In this document: positions 33,591 to 42,822 of the stretch, piece after piece
How the letters are laid out: every line of letters starts with the position of its first letter
How positions within the stretch are numbered: position 1 is the stretch's first letter
Assembly (NCBI GenBank): GCA_903924855.1
Contig: CAIYCW010000086.1
Coordinates: 1 to 49,216, forward strand
DNA: 49,216 bases
Reading direction: 5' to 3'
Source: an uncultured Rhodospirillales bacterium
GTDB lineage: Bacteria; Pseudomonadota; Alphaproteobacteria; Acetobacterales; Acetobacteraceae
The notes under the pieces: generated by a model
Databases searched by the model: none
What the model was told of the DNA's origin: nothing
Seen by the model: only the letters and a program-made list of their open reading frames with translations
Position numbers and translations under genes: made by a program

Positions 33591-34870
33591 ACGACATCGA
33601 AAGCTTCGACACGGTCCGCACCGTGGGGGATCTCAGGCTGTGGTCTGCCACAATCGACCTGGCCGCCCCCACGCTTTCCGCCGAGCAGATGATGCAGCAG
33701 GACAGCCAGTTGCCTGGCATCGTCGTCCAGCACCAGGGCCAGCTGGTGGCGCTGCTGTCGCGCCGGCTGCTGTTCCAGCAGCTCAGCCGCCCCATGGGCC
33801 GAGAGATCTTCCTCAAGCGCCCGGTCAGCGAAATGTTGGATGCGATGGACCGCACGCCCCTGGTGCTGCGCCATGACATGCCGATCGCAACAGCCGTCGA
33901 GGTGGCACTCTCACGTGATGCCAGAATGGTCTACGAGCCCGTCCTGGTGGAAACCCCAGGCCAGTCACGCCGGGTCCTGGCCATCGACCTGTTGCTGCGC
34001 GTCCAATCCGTGCTGCTCGACATGGCGATGCAGGCCAAGAACCGGCTGCTCGATGAGGTGCAACGCACCGCGGGCGAATTGCGCACAGCGCTGGACGAGC
34101 TGGGCAAGGCCCGCGACCATCTGGTGCATTCTGAAAAAATGGTGGCACTCGGCCAGTTGGTGGCCGGGATCGCCCATGAGATCAACACGCCGATCGGCGT
34201 GGCGCTGACCGCCGCCACACATCTCGCCGAACGTACAACCACCTTCAACACGCTGTTCACCGCGGGTCAGATGAAGCGTTCGGACCTGCAATCCTATGTC
34301 GGTCTGGCCACACAGAGCACCGAATTGCTGCGCTTCAACATCCAACGCGCCGCCCAGCTGATCCAAAGCTTCAAGCAGGTCGCCGTCGATCAGGCCAGCG
34401 AACAGCGCCGCAGCTTCGATCTGGGCCAGTATCTCGAACAGCTCGTCACCTCGCTGCGGCCCGAGGGCCGCAAGCTTGGCCACAATATCGGCCTCTCCTG
34501 CCCGCCGGGCATTGCGATGAACGCCTATCCCGGCGCGCTTGCGCAGGCATTGTCGAACCTCATCTCCAACGCCCTCGTGCATGCCTATCCGGAGGATGTC
34601 CGCGGCGAGATCCGCCTGATTGTGCGCAGCGAGGGCAACCACGTCGTCATCGATGTGGAGGATGACGGGCAGGGCATCCCGGCGGAGCATCTCAGCCGCA
34701 TTTACGATCCGTTCTTCACCACCCGCCGCGGCTCTGGCGGCAGCGGGCTTGGCCTGCACATCGTCTACAACATCGTCACCGAGAAGCTGCACGGCAGCAT
34801 CACCTGCCGCAGCGCACCAGGGCAGGGCAGCGTGTTCACCATCACCATGCCCCAGACGGTCGCCGAATGA
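33587..34870 (+). CDS. Sensor histidine kinase with CBS-like N-terminus
   Basis: 427 residues, no membrane helix. The N-terminal 140 residues look like a CBS-pair/pseudo-CBS module (LPGIVVQHQGQLVALLSRRLL and SRPMGREIFLKRPVSEML, then PIATAVEVALSRD). A coiled coil (about 145-180) follows. The H box is LVAGIAHEINTPIGVALTAA with H197, and the HATPase shows LSNLISNALVHAYPE, VEDDGQGIPAEHL, FFTTRRGSGGSGLGL. It overlaps both neighbours by ATGA. Probable phosphodonor for the two DUF3369 receivers of the operon; the ligand of the CBS-like module is unknown. Confidence 0.93.
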   Translation: MNDIESFDTVRTVGDLRLWSATIDLAAPTLSAEQMMQQDSQLPGIVVQHQGQLVALLSRRLLFQQLSRPMGREIFLKRPVSEMLDAMDRTPLVLRHDMPIATAVEVALSRDARMVYEPVLVETPGQSRRVLAIDLLLRVQSVLLDMAMQAKNRLLDEVQRTAGELRTALDELGKARDHLVHSEKMVALGQLVAGIAHEINTPIGVALTAATHLAERTTTFNTLFTAGQMKRSDLQSYVGLATQSTELLRFNIQRAAQLIQSFKQVAVDQASEQRRSFDLGQYLEQLVTSLRPEGRKLGHNIGLSCPPGIAMNAYPGALAQALSNLISNALVHAYPEDVRGEIRLIVRSEGNHVVIDVEDDGQGIPAEHLSRIYDPFFTTRRGSGGSGLGLHIVYNIVTEKLHGSITCRSAPGQGSVFTITMPQTVAE

Positions 34871-36612
34871 GCGATCCCACGTCCGACGAAGATTTCGTCT
34901 TTGCGGATGACAGCATCGATGCGCCACCTGAAGCCCGGCTGAAACCCTGGCCCGTGCTGGTGGTGGACGATGATGCCAGCGTGCACTCCATCACCTCCCT
35001 TGTGCTGGGCGATGTGCAGTTCCAGGGGCGCGGTCTTGAGCTGATCGCGGCCTTCAGCGGTGCTGAAGCCGCCCAAATCCTGCGCAAGCGCCACGACATC
35101 GCGGTCATCCTGCTCGACGTCGTCATGGAGCGTGAGGATGCCGGGCTTCGTCTCGCCCGTGAGATCCGCGAGGATATCGGCAACCGCGCGGTTCGCATCA
35201 TCCTGCGCACCGGGGAGCCGGGCCAGGCGCCCGAGCGCCGGGTGATCCTCGATTTCGACATCAACGACTACAAATCCAAGGCCGACCTCACCTCCCAGCA
35301 GCTCTTCACCGCCACCGTCTCGGCCCTGCGCAGCTATGCCGATATCGTCACCCTTGATGAAAGCCGGCGGTTTCTCGCCTGCCTGGTGCAGGGCGCGCCA
35401 CGGCTGTTCGCCGAGCACGACCAGGATCGGTTCGCCCAGGCAGCACTTGCCCAGATCTCAGACCTGATCGGCCCGCAGCATCACAGTGCCTTGCTGTCGC
35501 AAGCGCCGCAGGATGGCCAATGGCACTGCCTGGCCGGCACTCTGGCCTCCGAGACCCTCGCAAGCCCCGCAAAGGCGATTGCGCCTTTCGTTGGCGCCAT
35601 GGCGCAGGCGATCACCCGGCCAGATCTGATCCTGCGCCCCATTCACACCACACGATCTCAGTCCGCCTGCCTGATTATCCAGCCGAGCTTTCCCCTCAGC
35701 ACCGACACATGCGACCTGCTGGACATTTTCTGCTCAACCCTGGGTGTCGGGCTCGACAACATCTCGCTGCATCACGCCCTGCTGGCCGAGCAGGCCGCAC
35801 TCGAACGCCGTGTCGCGGAACGCACCGGCGAACTGGCCCAGGCCAATGCCGCGCTGCGTGCCTCCCAGGCGGTGATGGATGAGGAGCTGCGCGCCGCCGG
35901 CACGCTGCAGCAGGCCATTCTGCCGGCCACCTTTCCGGCCCATCCGCGCGTGGCCGGTGCCGCCCTGATGCGGCCGGCCCGCGCCATCGGCGGTGATTTC
36001 TACGACGTCGTCGTGCTCGACCGCGACCGTATCGCCCTGGTCATCGCCGATGTCAGCGGCAAGGGCCCGCAGGCGGCCCTGTTCATGATGCTGGTGCGCA
36101 CCATTCTGCAGGACGTGCTGGCCGCCCGCGCGCCGGGTGCGGCCCCCTCCGATCTGATCGCCGAGATCAATCGCCGCCTCGTCGCGCGCAACCCGCTGTC
36201 GCTGTTTGTCACCATGTTGTTTGCCATCATCGATGCCGGCACCGGTCGCCTGCGGTTCTGCAGCGCAGGCCACGGCATGCCGCTGATCCGCCGTGCCGAT
36301 GGCCAGGTGGACCGCCCGGCGTTGCAACCCTCGTTGATGCTGGGACTGATCGAAAACGCCGATTTCACCACGCATGATGTGCCATTCGGCCCACAGGACA
36401 CGCTCGTCCTCTGCACCGATGGTGTGCTCGAAGCCGAGAACAGCCAGGGCGAGCCCTTCGGTGCAGATCGCCTCACCTTGTCCTGCTCATCCGCAGCAGG
36501 CCCCTCTGCCCAGAGCCTGCTGACCACCATCATCGCCGATGTCGATCGGTTCGCACGAGACACAGTGCCCTCAGACGACATCACCTGCCTGGTCGCCACG
36601 TTGCAGCACTGA
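34867..36612 (+). CDS. REC-DUF3369-PP2C (SpoIIE/RsbU-type) phosphatase
   Basis: 581 residues. Receiver (about 28-150) with D84 in ILLDVVME and the linker IILRTGEPGQAPERRVI, then DUF3369 (about 165-300). A coiled coil follows at about 305-345 (AALERRVAERTGELAQANAAL), then a PP2C-like domain at about 350-580: RAIGGDFYDVV, VIADVSGKGPQAALFM, FCSAGHGMPLI, LVLCTDGVLEAENSQGEPFG, and the end SDDITCLVA, all metal-binding motifs. It should dephosphorylate the STAS antagonist encoded divergently, freeing it to bind the RsbW-like kinase. Its first 300 residues are paralogous to the operon's first gene. Confidence 0.95.
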   Translation: MSDPTSDEDFVFADDSIDAPPEARLKPWPVLVVDDDASVHSITSLVLGDVQFQGRGLELIAAFSGAEAAQILRKRHDIAVILLDVVMEREDAGLRLAREIREDIGNRAVRIILRTGEPGQAPERRVILDFDINDYKSKADLTSQQLFTATVSALRSYADIVTLDESRRFLACLVQGAPRLFAEHDQDRFAQAALAQISDLIGPQHHSALLSQAPQDGQWHCLAGTLASETLASPAKAIAPFVGAMAQAITRPDLILRPIHTTRSQSACLIIQPSFPLSTDTCDLLDIFCSTLGVGLDNISLHHALLAEQAALERRVAERTGELAQANAALRASQAVMDEELRAAGTLQQAILPATFPAHPRVAGAALMRPARAIGGDFYDVVVLDRDRIALVIADVSGKGPQAALFMMLVRTILQDVLAARAPGAAPSDLIAEINRRLVARNPLSLFVTMLFAIIDAGTGRLRFCSAGHGMPLIRRADGQVDRPALQPSLMLGLIENADFTTHDVPFGPQDTLVLCTDGVLEAENSQGEPFGADRLTLSCSSAAGPSAQSLLTTIIADVDRFARDTVPSDDITCLVATLQH

Positions 36613-36632
36613 CCGCCACGCGATCAGATCGT

Positions 36633-37715
36633 TCAGCTGCCCATATCGATCTTCTGCCAAAGCCGTTTGGCGATCGCGGCAAAGGCCTGCCCGGCCACGC
36701 CGCCCGGATCGGCCGCCACAACCGGCGTGCCGGCGTCGGATGCCGTGCGGATATCCAGCTGCAGCGGAATTTCCCCCAGAAACTCTGTGCCAAGCTTCGC
36801 AGCCTCCGCCTTGGCACCACCATGGCCGAAGATCGGCGTGGTGTGCTGGCAGTTCGGGCAGCAGAAAAAGCTCATATTCTCGATCAGCCCGAGCACCGGC
36901 ACCAGCGTCCGCTCGAACATCTTCACCCCGCGCCTGGCATCGCTCAGCGCCACATCCTGAGGCGTGGACACGATCACCGCGCCAGAAAGCCGCACACGCT
37001 GCGCCATGGTCAGCTGCGCATCCCCGGTGCCTGGCGGCATGTCCACCAGCATGATGTCAAGCGCGCCCCAGGCAACCTGTCCCATCAGCTGCTCCAGCGC
37101 GCCCATCACCATCGGACCGCGCCAGATCATCGGTGTCTCGGCCTCCACCAGGAAGCCGATGGACATCGCCTTCACGCCGAATGCCTCCATCGGCACCATC
37201 TGGTCGCCATCCAGTGCCGGGCGGCCGTGCAGACCCAGCATCACCGGCAAGGATGGGCCATGGATGTCGGCATCGAGCAGACCAACCTTCAGACCAAGAC
37301 GCGCCAGTGCCACGGCAAGGTTCACAGCCGTGGTGGATTTGCCAACTCCGCCCTTGCCACTCGCCACCGCGACCACGGCGCGCACATTCTGTAGCAGCAA
37401 AGGCTTGGCGGCGGGCTTTCCGACTGCCGCATTAGGTGCCGGGGCGGGGGCTGCAGGAGCCGTCTCGTGATGCGCCGTCAGCACCACCGCCGCCTTGCGC
37501 ACCCCGGGCAGCGCTGCCAGCAGCGCTTCCGCCTTGCCACGCACGCCCTCCAGCGCCGCCGCCTGGGCACGGTTGGTCAGCAGGCTGACCCGCACCACCC
37601 CATCCTCCACGGCAATTTCCCCAACCCGACCGCTGGCCACCAGGTCGCGCCCGCTGATCGGGTCGATCACCCGGGCGAGGGTTTGGCGCAGCATGTCAGG
37701 GGTGGGAGAGCTCAT
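36633..37715 (-). CDS. Mrp/ApbC-family iron-sulfur carrier ATPase
   Basis: 360 residues. An N-terminal DUF59/MIP18-like domain (about 5-85, ending VVLTAHHETAP) is joined by an Ala/Pro-rich linker to a P-loop ATPase. Signatures: VVAVASGKGGVGKSTTAVNLA (deviant Walker A), GLLDADIHGPSLPVMLG, IWRGPMVMGALEQLM, DIMLVDMPPGTGDAQLT, and the CPNC Fe-S motif in SFFCCPNCQHTTPIF. It carries or delivers Fe-S clusters in the cytoplasm, relevant for the complex I and III genes in the window. Convergent with the PP2C operon. Confidence 0.95.
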   Translation of the reverse strand: MSSPTPDMLRQTLARVIDPISGRDLVASGRVGEIAVEDGVVRVSLLTNRAQAAALEGVRGKAEALLAALPGVRKAAVVLTAHHETAPAAPAPAPNAAVGKPAAKPLLLQNVRAVVAVASGKGGVGKSTTAVNLAVALARLGLKVGLLDADIHGPSLPVMLGLHGRPALDGDQMVPMEAFGVKAMSIGFLVEAETPMIWRGPMVMGALEQLMGQVAWGALDIMLVDMPPGTGDAQLTMAQRVRLSGAVIVSTPQDVALSDARRGVKMFERTLVPVLGLIENMSFFCCPNCQHTTPIFGHGGAKAEAAKLGTEFLGEIPLQLDIRTASDAGTPVVAADPGGVAGQAFAAIAKRLWQKIDMGS

Positions 37716-37847
37716 CGACTTGAAAACCTTTCAGACGCGGTCAATATCAATGGGGCCGTGGGGGCCGCGCGGCAAGGCGCCCCCGACATCGCTGCACGAG
37801 CCAGCCCTCTTTCAAAGAGCCGGCGATCAAGGGAGCCGCAACACCAG

Positions 37848-39170
37848 ATGGCATCAAAGCCTGTCACGCCCACATTGCGATCATTCGTGCGCGCAATCAT
37901 CGCACGGCCAGGGTTGGTGTTGTCCGATCCCTGGGGAGACGTGCCGCCCCGCCCCCCCAAACGCACCCCGCCACCGCCCAATCCCTGGTCGCCGAACGGT
38001 GGCGGCAGGGATCGTGGCCCGGGCGGCCCATCCAACAACGGCCTGCCACCCGAACTGCGCGACATGCTGGCACAGCTGCGTGGATGGGCCGAACGGCTGA
38101 TCACACCAGGTGGGCCGCAGGGCACCCCGCCACGACCGGGCCAAGCGGTGCCGCCAGGCACAATCGGCCCGCGTGGCATCGCCGCGGCACTGGCCGTCCT
38201 GCTGTTGCTCTGGCTGGCCAGCGGCTTCTACCGCGTGCAGCCGGACGAGCAGGGCGTGGTGCTGCGATTCGGCGCCTACACCCGTACCACCCTGCCCGGG
38301 CTCAACTATCATCTGCCCTGGCCGATCGAATCGGTCGAACGCCCTGCCGTCACCCGCATCAACCGGGTCGATATCGGCTACCGCTCCGGCTCCGGCGATG
38401 GCGCCTCGCTGTCCGGGCGGGACACCGCGCGCGCCGATATCGGCGAGGAGAGCCTGATGCTGACCGGCGATGAGAACATCATCGACATCAACGCCGCCGT
38501 GTTCTGGCGCATCCGCGACGGCAGCACCTTCCTGTTCAACACCCGCAACCCGCAGACCACGGTGAAATCCGCCGCCGAATCGGTGCTGCGCGAGGTCATC
38601 GGCCGCACGCCGATCCAGCCCGCCCTCACCGATGCCCGCGCCAGCATCGAGGCCGCCGTCACCACCGGCGTGCAGGCCGTGCTCGACCAGTATGGGGCAG
38701 GGGTGGAGATCACCCAGGTTCAGCTGCAACGCGTCGATCCGCCGCCTGCGGTGATCGAAAGCTTTCGCGACGTGCAACGCGCCAACACCGATGCCGACCG
38801 GATGCGCAACGAGGCCGAGAGCTATCACAACGACATCGTCCCGCGCGCCCGCGGCGACGCCGCGCGTATCATTGCCGAGGCGGACGCCACCCGTCAGGCC
38901 AACATCGCCGAGGCCACCGGCCAGGCACAACGCTTCAGCTCGGTGCTGCAAGCATATCAGTCAGCGAAGGACGTGACCCTGCAACGCCTCTACATCGAGA
39001 CGATGCAGGAGATCCTGAGCAAGACCCCAACCACGATCGTCAAATCCACCGGTATGGTCCCCTATCTGCCCTTGCCGGCCCCCGGTGCAGGGCTTGCGGC
39101 GCCGATCACAGCAAGCCCCCCGGCCGCGACCTCCTCACCACCGCCTGCAACATCGGGAGGTGTGAAATGA
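37848..39170 (+). CDS. hflK: HflK, membrane protease modulator subunit
   Basis: 440 residues. The N-terminus is a Pro/Gly-rich cytoplasmic region (about 1-105), then one helix (GIAAALAVLLLLWLASGFY). The SPFH/band-7 domain has VQPDEQGVVLRFGAYTRTTL, PGLNYHLPWPIESV, and later YHNDIVPRARGDAARIIAEADATRQANI, the HflK coiled coil. The Pro/Ala tail is short. It forms the HflKC cage around FtsH and modulates membrane-protein turnover. ATG 37848 was chosen because the longer reading upstream has no such structure; AAGGGAG lies 12 bases before. ATGA overlap with hflC. Confidence 0.94.
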   Translation: MASKPVTPTLRSFVRAIIARPGLVLSDPWGDVPPRPPKRTPPPPNPWSPNGGGRDRGPGGPSNNGLPPELRDMLAQLRGWAERLITPGGPQGTPPRPGQAVPPGTIGPRGIAAALAVLLLLWLASGFYRVQPDEQGVVLRFGAYTRTTLPGLNYHLPWPIESVERPAVTRINRVDIGYRSGSGDGASLSGRDTARADIGEESLMLTGDENIIDINAAVFWRIRDGSTFLFNTRNPQTTVKSAAESVLREVIGRTPIQPALTDARASIEAAVTTGVQAVLDQYGAGVEITQVQLQRVDPPPAVIESFRDVQRANTDADRMRNEAESYHNDIVPRARGDAARIIAEADATRQANIAEATGQAQRFSSVLQAYQSAKDVTLQRLYIETMQEILSKTPTTIVKSTGMVPYLPLPAPGAGLAAPITASPPAATSSPPPATSGGVK

Positions 39171-40069
39171 CCCAATCGCGTCTCATGCTGCCCATCACCG
39201 CAGCCTTGGCCCTGGTGCTGCTGCTGATCGCCAGCTCCACCATCTTCGTCGTCACCCAGACCCAGCAGGCCCTGGTGGTGCGCCTGGGCCAACCGCGCCG
39301 CACCATCACCGAACCGGGGCTGCACGCCAAAATCCCGTTGATCGAGACCGCGATCAGCTTCGATCGCCGCCTGCTCGACTATGAGGTGCCGCCCGAGGAG
39401 GTGATCCTCGGCGATCAGCGCCGCCTGATCGTGGACAGCTTCGTGCGGTTTCGCATCGTCGATCCGCTGCGCACCTACCAGGCGGTCGGCGGCACCGAGG
39501 AGGGCATCGTCGCACGGCTGAACTCCGTCGAATCCTCTGCCCTGCGCCGCGTGCTCGGCAATGAGCGCCTGCTGGACGTGCTGTCCTCCAACCGTGCCAA
39601 GATCATGGCGCAGATCCGCGATCAGGTGGATGCCGAGATGCAGGGCTTCGGCGTCAAGATCGAGGATGTCCGCATCCGCCGCGCCGATCTGCCGGGCGAG
39701 AACACCCAGGCCATCCTGCAGCGCATGCAGTCCGAACGCGAGCGTATCGCGCGGCAGGCCCGTGCCGAGGGCGCCGAAGCCTCCGCACGCATCCGCGCCA
39801 ACGCGGAACGCGAACGCACCGTGCTGCTGGCCGATGCCAAGGCCGAGACAGATCGCCTGCGCGGTCTTGGCGAAGCCACCGCCATCGCCACCTATGCGGT
39901 GGCGTTTGAACGCGACCCGGCCTTCTTTCAGATCTGGCGGACCCTGCAGGCCTATCGTGATGGCTTGACCGCCGGCAACACGCGTTTGGTGCTGTCACCG
40001 GATGCGGATTTCTTCAAGATGCTCGAACATGGGCCAACCACCACCTCGGCCGCTCCTGCTGCACCATGA
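39167..40069 (+). CDS. hflC: HflC, membrane protease modulator subunit
   Basis: 300 residues. A single N-terminal membrane helix (MLPITAALALVLLLIASSTI) is followed by SPFH features: FVVTQTQQALVVRLGQPRRT, EPGLHAKIPLIETAISFDRR, LDYEVPPEEVILGDQRRLIV, and the conserved GVKIEDVRIRRADLPGENTQ. The long coiled coil is rich in Arg/Glu/Ala. C-terminal YRDGLTAGNTRLVLSPDADFF is typical. It partners HflK at a 1:1 ratio and is translationally coupled to it by the ATGA overlap. Confidence 0.96.
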   Translation: MTQSRLMLPITAALALVLLLIASSTIFVVTQTQQALVVRLGQPRRTITEPGLHAKIPLIETAISFDRRLLDYEVPPEEVILGDQRRLIVDSFVRFRIVDPLRTYQAVGGTEEGIVARLNSVESSALRRVLGNERLLDVLSSNRAKIMAQIRDQVDAEMQGFGVKIEDVRIRRADLPGENTQAILQRMQSERERIARQARAEGAEASARIRANAERERTVLLADAKAETDRLRGLGEATAIATYAVAFERDPAFFQIWRTLQAYRDGLTAGNTRLVLSPDADFFKMLEHGPTTTSAAPAAP

Positions 40070-40118
40070 GCGTCCACCCCGCCTCGAAATCACAGCCACC
40101 CCAGAGGACTGACCCGCG

Positions 40119-41636
40119 ATGACCAAGTTCCTCCCCACAATCCGACGTGCCGGGCGGCCGGCCGCAGCAATGTTCGCAGCGGCATTGATCGCCGCAACCT
40201 GTGTGCTGGCGGCGCCGTCAGAGGCGCGTCCGGCTCCCGAAGGCTTTGCCGATCTGGCCGAACGCCTGCTGCCCGGCGTGGTCAACATCGCCTCCACCCA
40301 GATCATCAAGGCCGGCGGTGGCGACGAGGCAATGCCGGACATGCCGTTTCCGCCCGGCTCGCCGATGGAAAAATTCTTCAAGGACTTCATGGACCGCAAT
40401 CACCGCGGTGGTGACGGTCAATCCGAGGGGCGTAAATCGCAAAGCCTCGGCTCCGGCTTCGTGATCGACGCATCAGGCTACATCGTCACCAACAACCACG
40501 TCATCGAGGGGGCTGACGAGATCAAGGTCATCCTGCAGGACAATACCACCATCAAGGCCAAGCTGATCGGCCGCGACGAGAAGGTCGATATCGCCCTGCT
40601 CAAGGTGGAGACCGACCACAAGCTGGTGCCCGTCCCGTTCGGCGACAGCAGCAAATCGCGCGTGGGGGATTGGGTGATCGCCATCGGCAATCCGTTCGGC
40701 CTTGGCGGCACCGTCACCGCCGGCATCGTCTCGGCACGCGGACGTGACATCAAGCAGGGCAATTACGACGATTTCATCCAGACCGACGCCGCCATCAACC
40801 AGGGCAATTCCGGCGGCCCGCTGTTCAACATGGATGGCGAGGTGATCGGCATCAACACCGCCATCTACAGCCGGTCCGGCGGCTCGATCGGTCTCGGCTT
40901 CTCCATCCCATCCAACCAGGCCAAGCTGGTGGTCGACCAGCTGCGCAATTTCGGCCATGCGCGGCGCGGCTGGATCGGCGTCAACATCCAACAGGTCACG
41001 CCCGATATCGCAGAGAGCGTCGGGCTGAAGGACCCCAGCGGCGCCATGGTCGCAAGCGTCGCCGAGGACGGCCCTGCCGCCAAGGCAAAGCTGAAGGGTG
41101 GGGACGTGGTGATCAGCTTCAACGACACGCCGGTGAAGGAGATGCGCAACCTGCCGCGCATCGTGGCCGAGACCGAGATCGGCAAGAAGGTGCCGATCAC
41201 CGTCTGGCGCGACGGGCATGAGGTCAAGCTCGACATCGTGGTGGGCGAACTCCCCGATGACGCCTCTGTGGTGAAGGCATCGGCCGGTGCGGACAAGAAG
41301 CCCGCCGCCAAATCCACCGAACTGGCGGGGCTGGGCCTGACGCTGTCGCCGGTCTCCGATGAGACACGCAGCAAATATCAGCTGTCGGACGATCAGAAAG
41401 GTGTCGTCATCACCGATGTCGGGCCGAAATCCTCAGCGGCTGAAAAGGGTCTCAAGCCCGGCGACGTCATTCTCGAAGTGCAGCAGCAGGAGGTGCAGTC
41501 GCCGGCCGATGTGGTCAGCCAGGTGGATCGGTTCAGCAAATCCGGCCGCAAATCCGTGCTGATGCTGGTCCAGACCAGCGATGGCATGCGCTACGTGCCG
41601 CTCACGCTCGCAGCGCCGACCGGCAAGGGCGGCTGA
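40119..41636 (+). CDS. DegP/DegQ-type (Do family) periplasmic serine protease
   Basis: 505 residues. A signal peptide ends near EARPAP. The catalytic triad is H127 (TNNHVIEG), D157 (VDIALLK) and S231 (QGNSGGPLF). Two PDZ domains follow (about 275-370 with GVNIQQVTPDIAESVGL, and about 400-495 with GVVITDVGPKSSAAEKGLKPGDVIL). It degrades or refolds misfolded envelope proteins. A basic N-region and 50 bases after hflC suggest an hflKC-degP unit, common in alphaproteobacteria. The LA loop (about 66-105) is rich in Met, Pro and Gly. Confidence 0.95.
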   Translation: MTKFLPTIRRAGRPAAAMFAAALIAATCVLAAPSEARPAPEGFADLAERLLPGVVNIASTQIIKAGGGDEAMPDMPFPPGSPMEKFFKDFMDRNHRGGDGQSEGRKSQSLGSGFVIDASGYIVTNNHVIEGADEIKVILQDNTTIKAKLIGRDEKVDIALLKVETDHKLVPVPFGDSSKSRVGDWVIAIGNPFGLGGTVTAGIVSARGRDIKQGNYDDFIQTDAAINQGNSGGPLFNMDGEVIGINTAIYSRSGGSIGLGFSIPSNQAKLVVDQLRNFGHARRGWIGVNIQQVTPDIAESVGLKDPSGAMVASVAEDGPAAKAKLKGGDVVISFNDTPVKEMRNLPRIVAETEIGKKVPITVWRDGHEVKLDIVVGELPDDASVVKASAGADKKPAAKSTELAGLGLTLSPVSDETRSKYQLSDDQKGVVITDVGPKSSAAEKGLKPGDVILEVQQQEVQSPADVVSQVDRFSKSGRKSVLMLVQTSDGMRYVPLTLAAPTGKGG

Positions 41637-41649
41637 GTCGGTCTGGAAA

Positions 41650-41677
41650 GGCAGGGGTGCGCAATCGCGTCCCTGCC
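41650..41677. terminator. Hairpin between degP-like and the D-threonine-aldolase-like gene
   Basis: GGCAGGG and CCCTGCC flank a short segment with an inner CGC/GCG. It sits between converging genes and touches the stop codon of the leftward one. Without a T-tract it is a possible bidirectional terminator. Confidence 0.35.
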
Positions 41678-42798
41678 TACCAGCCATTCACCCGCGGCCA
41701 GATCGCCACAACCTCATCCCCACCGCCATCGACCACAAAATAACGGTCATGCGCGGCGGCGGTGAGGCATGTGTGATTGGGCAGCACGCGCAGCTTTGTG
41801 CCGATCGGCATCTGGCTGCTGGCGAAATTCGGGTCGATCGCCACCACGCCATGTTCCTGGAATGCACGTTCCACCAGGCTGCGCCCCAGGCTTGGCTGCC
41901 CGTGCAGATCGACAACGAGGCCAAACCCCATGTCGTTTTCGGTATCCGCCGTGCTGCGATCCTTGGACAGGGCGATGCTGCCGGCATCGATCAGCATGCG
42001 CCCCTGGCTCGGCCGGTTGCCGATCACGCTGGTCAGCACGCTGACGGCGATATCCTCCGGACCGTGGGTGCCGATCTCCGCCTGAAACAGGTCACCGAAC
42101 ATATAAACCCCAGGTCTGATCTCCGTCACACCTTCCAGGCTGCCGCCCGCAAGGGCCGTGGGGGAGCTTCCAACCGAGACAATCTTGATCTCATGCCCCG
42201 CCGCCCGCAGACGCTCTGCCGCGTGCACGGCGCCGGCCCGCTCGGCCTCCGCCACCTGTGCCACAGCCTGCGGACTGCGCGCGCTGTAGCTGTGCCCGGC
42301 ATGGGTGCAGATGCCAACCAAAGCAGGGCCCAGCTTCGCTGCAATCTCCATCAGCCGGCTGTCATCAGGCGCCAACCCGCCGCGATGCTCGCCGGTGTCG
42401 ATCTCGATCAAGGTGCGCGGCGGGTTTGTCTGGTCCGCAATATGTCCCGCCATCGCCAGATCATCGGTGATCACAATGATCTGCGCGCCGGCGGCATTCA
42501 GCTTGGCCACCTGGTCAAGCTTGTAGGGCGTGATCCCCACCGCATAGAGCATGTCCATCACGCCGTTGCCGGAGAAATACTCGGCCTCCGCCAGCGTTGA
42601 CACGGTGATCCCGCGCGGCCCGGCGCCTGGGCCCGCCGCCATTGCAAGCTTCAGCACATCCATCGACTTGGCGGTCTTCATGTGCGGGCGCAATGCCACG
42701 CCCGATGGTGCGATCACCCGGGCCATGCGCGCCAGATTGCGCTGCAGAACGGTCCGGTCGAGCACCAGGCAGGGGGTTGGCAGATCCGAAAGACGCAT
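41677..42798 (-). CDS. DSD1/D-threonine-aldolase-type PLP enzyme (alanine racemase fold)
   Basis: 373 residues. The fold type III PLP barrel begins with TPCLVLDRTVLQRNLARMA and has the PLP Lys in RPHMKTAKS. THAGHSY, SVGSSPTAL and EIRPGVYMFGD are typical. The C-terminal metal-binding motif PNHTCLTAAAHDRYFVV (HxC type) separates D-threonine aldolase/D-serine dehydratase from simple racemases. It should cleave D-3-hydroxy-amino acids to glycine and an aldehyde or dehydrate D-serine; which is unclear. It lies 24 bases downstream of the threonine-synthase-like gene. Confidence 0.88.
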   Translation of the reverse strand: MRLSDLPTPCLVLDRTVLQRNLARMARVIAPSGVALRPHMKTAKSMDVLKLAMAAGPGAGPRGITVSTLAEAEYFSGNGVMDMLYAVGITPYKLDQVAKLNAAGAQIIVITDDLAMAGHIADQTNPPRTLIEIDTGEHRGGLAPDDSRLMEIAAKLGPALVGICTHAGHSYSARSPQAVAQVAEAERAGAVHAAERLRAAGHEIKIVSVGSSPTALAGGSLEGVTEIRPGVYMFGDLFQAEIGTHGPEDIAVSVLTSVIGNRPSQGRMLIDAGSIALSKDRSTADTENDMGFGLVVDLHGQPSLGRSLVERAFQEHGVVAIDPNFASSQMPIGTKLRVLPNHTCLTAAAHDRYFVVDGGGDEVVAIWPRVNGW

Positions 42799-42822
42799 GA
42801 ACCAATCCCTCAGCCACAGAAG

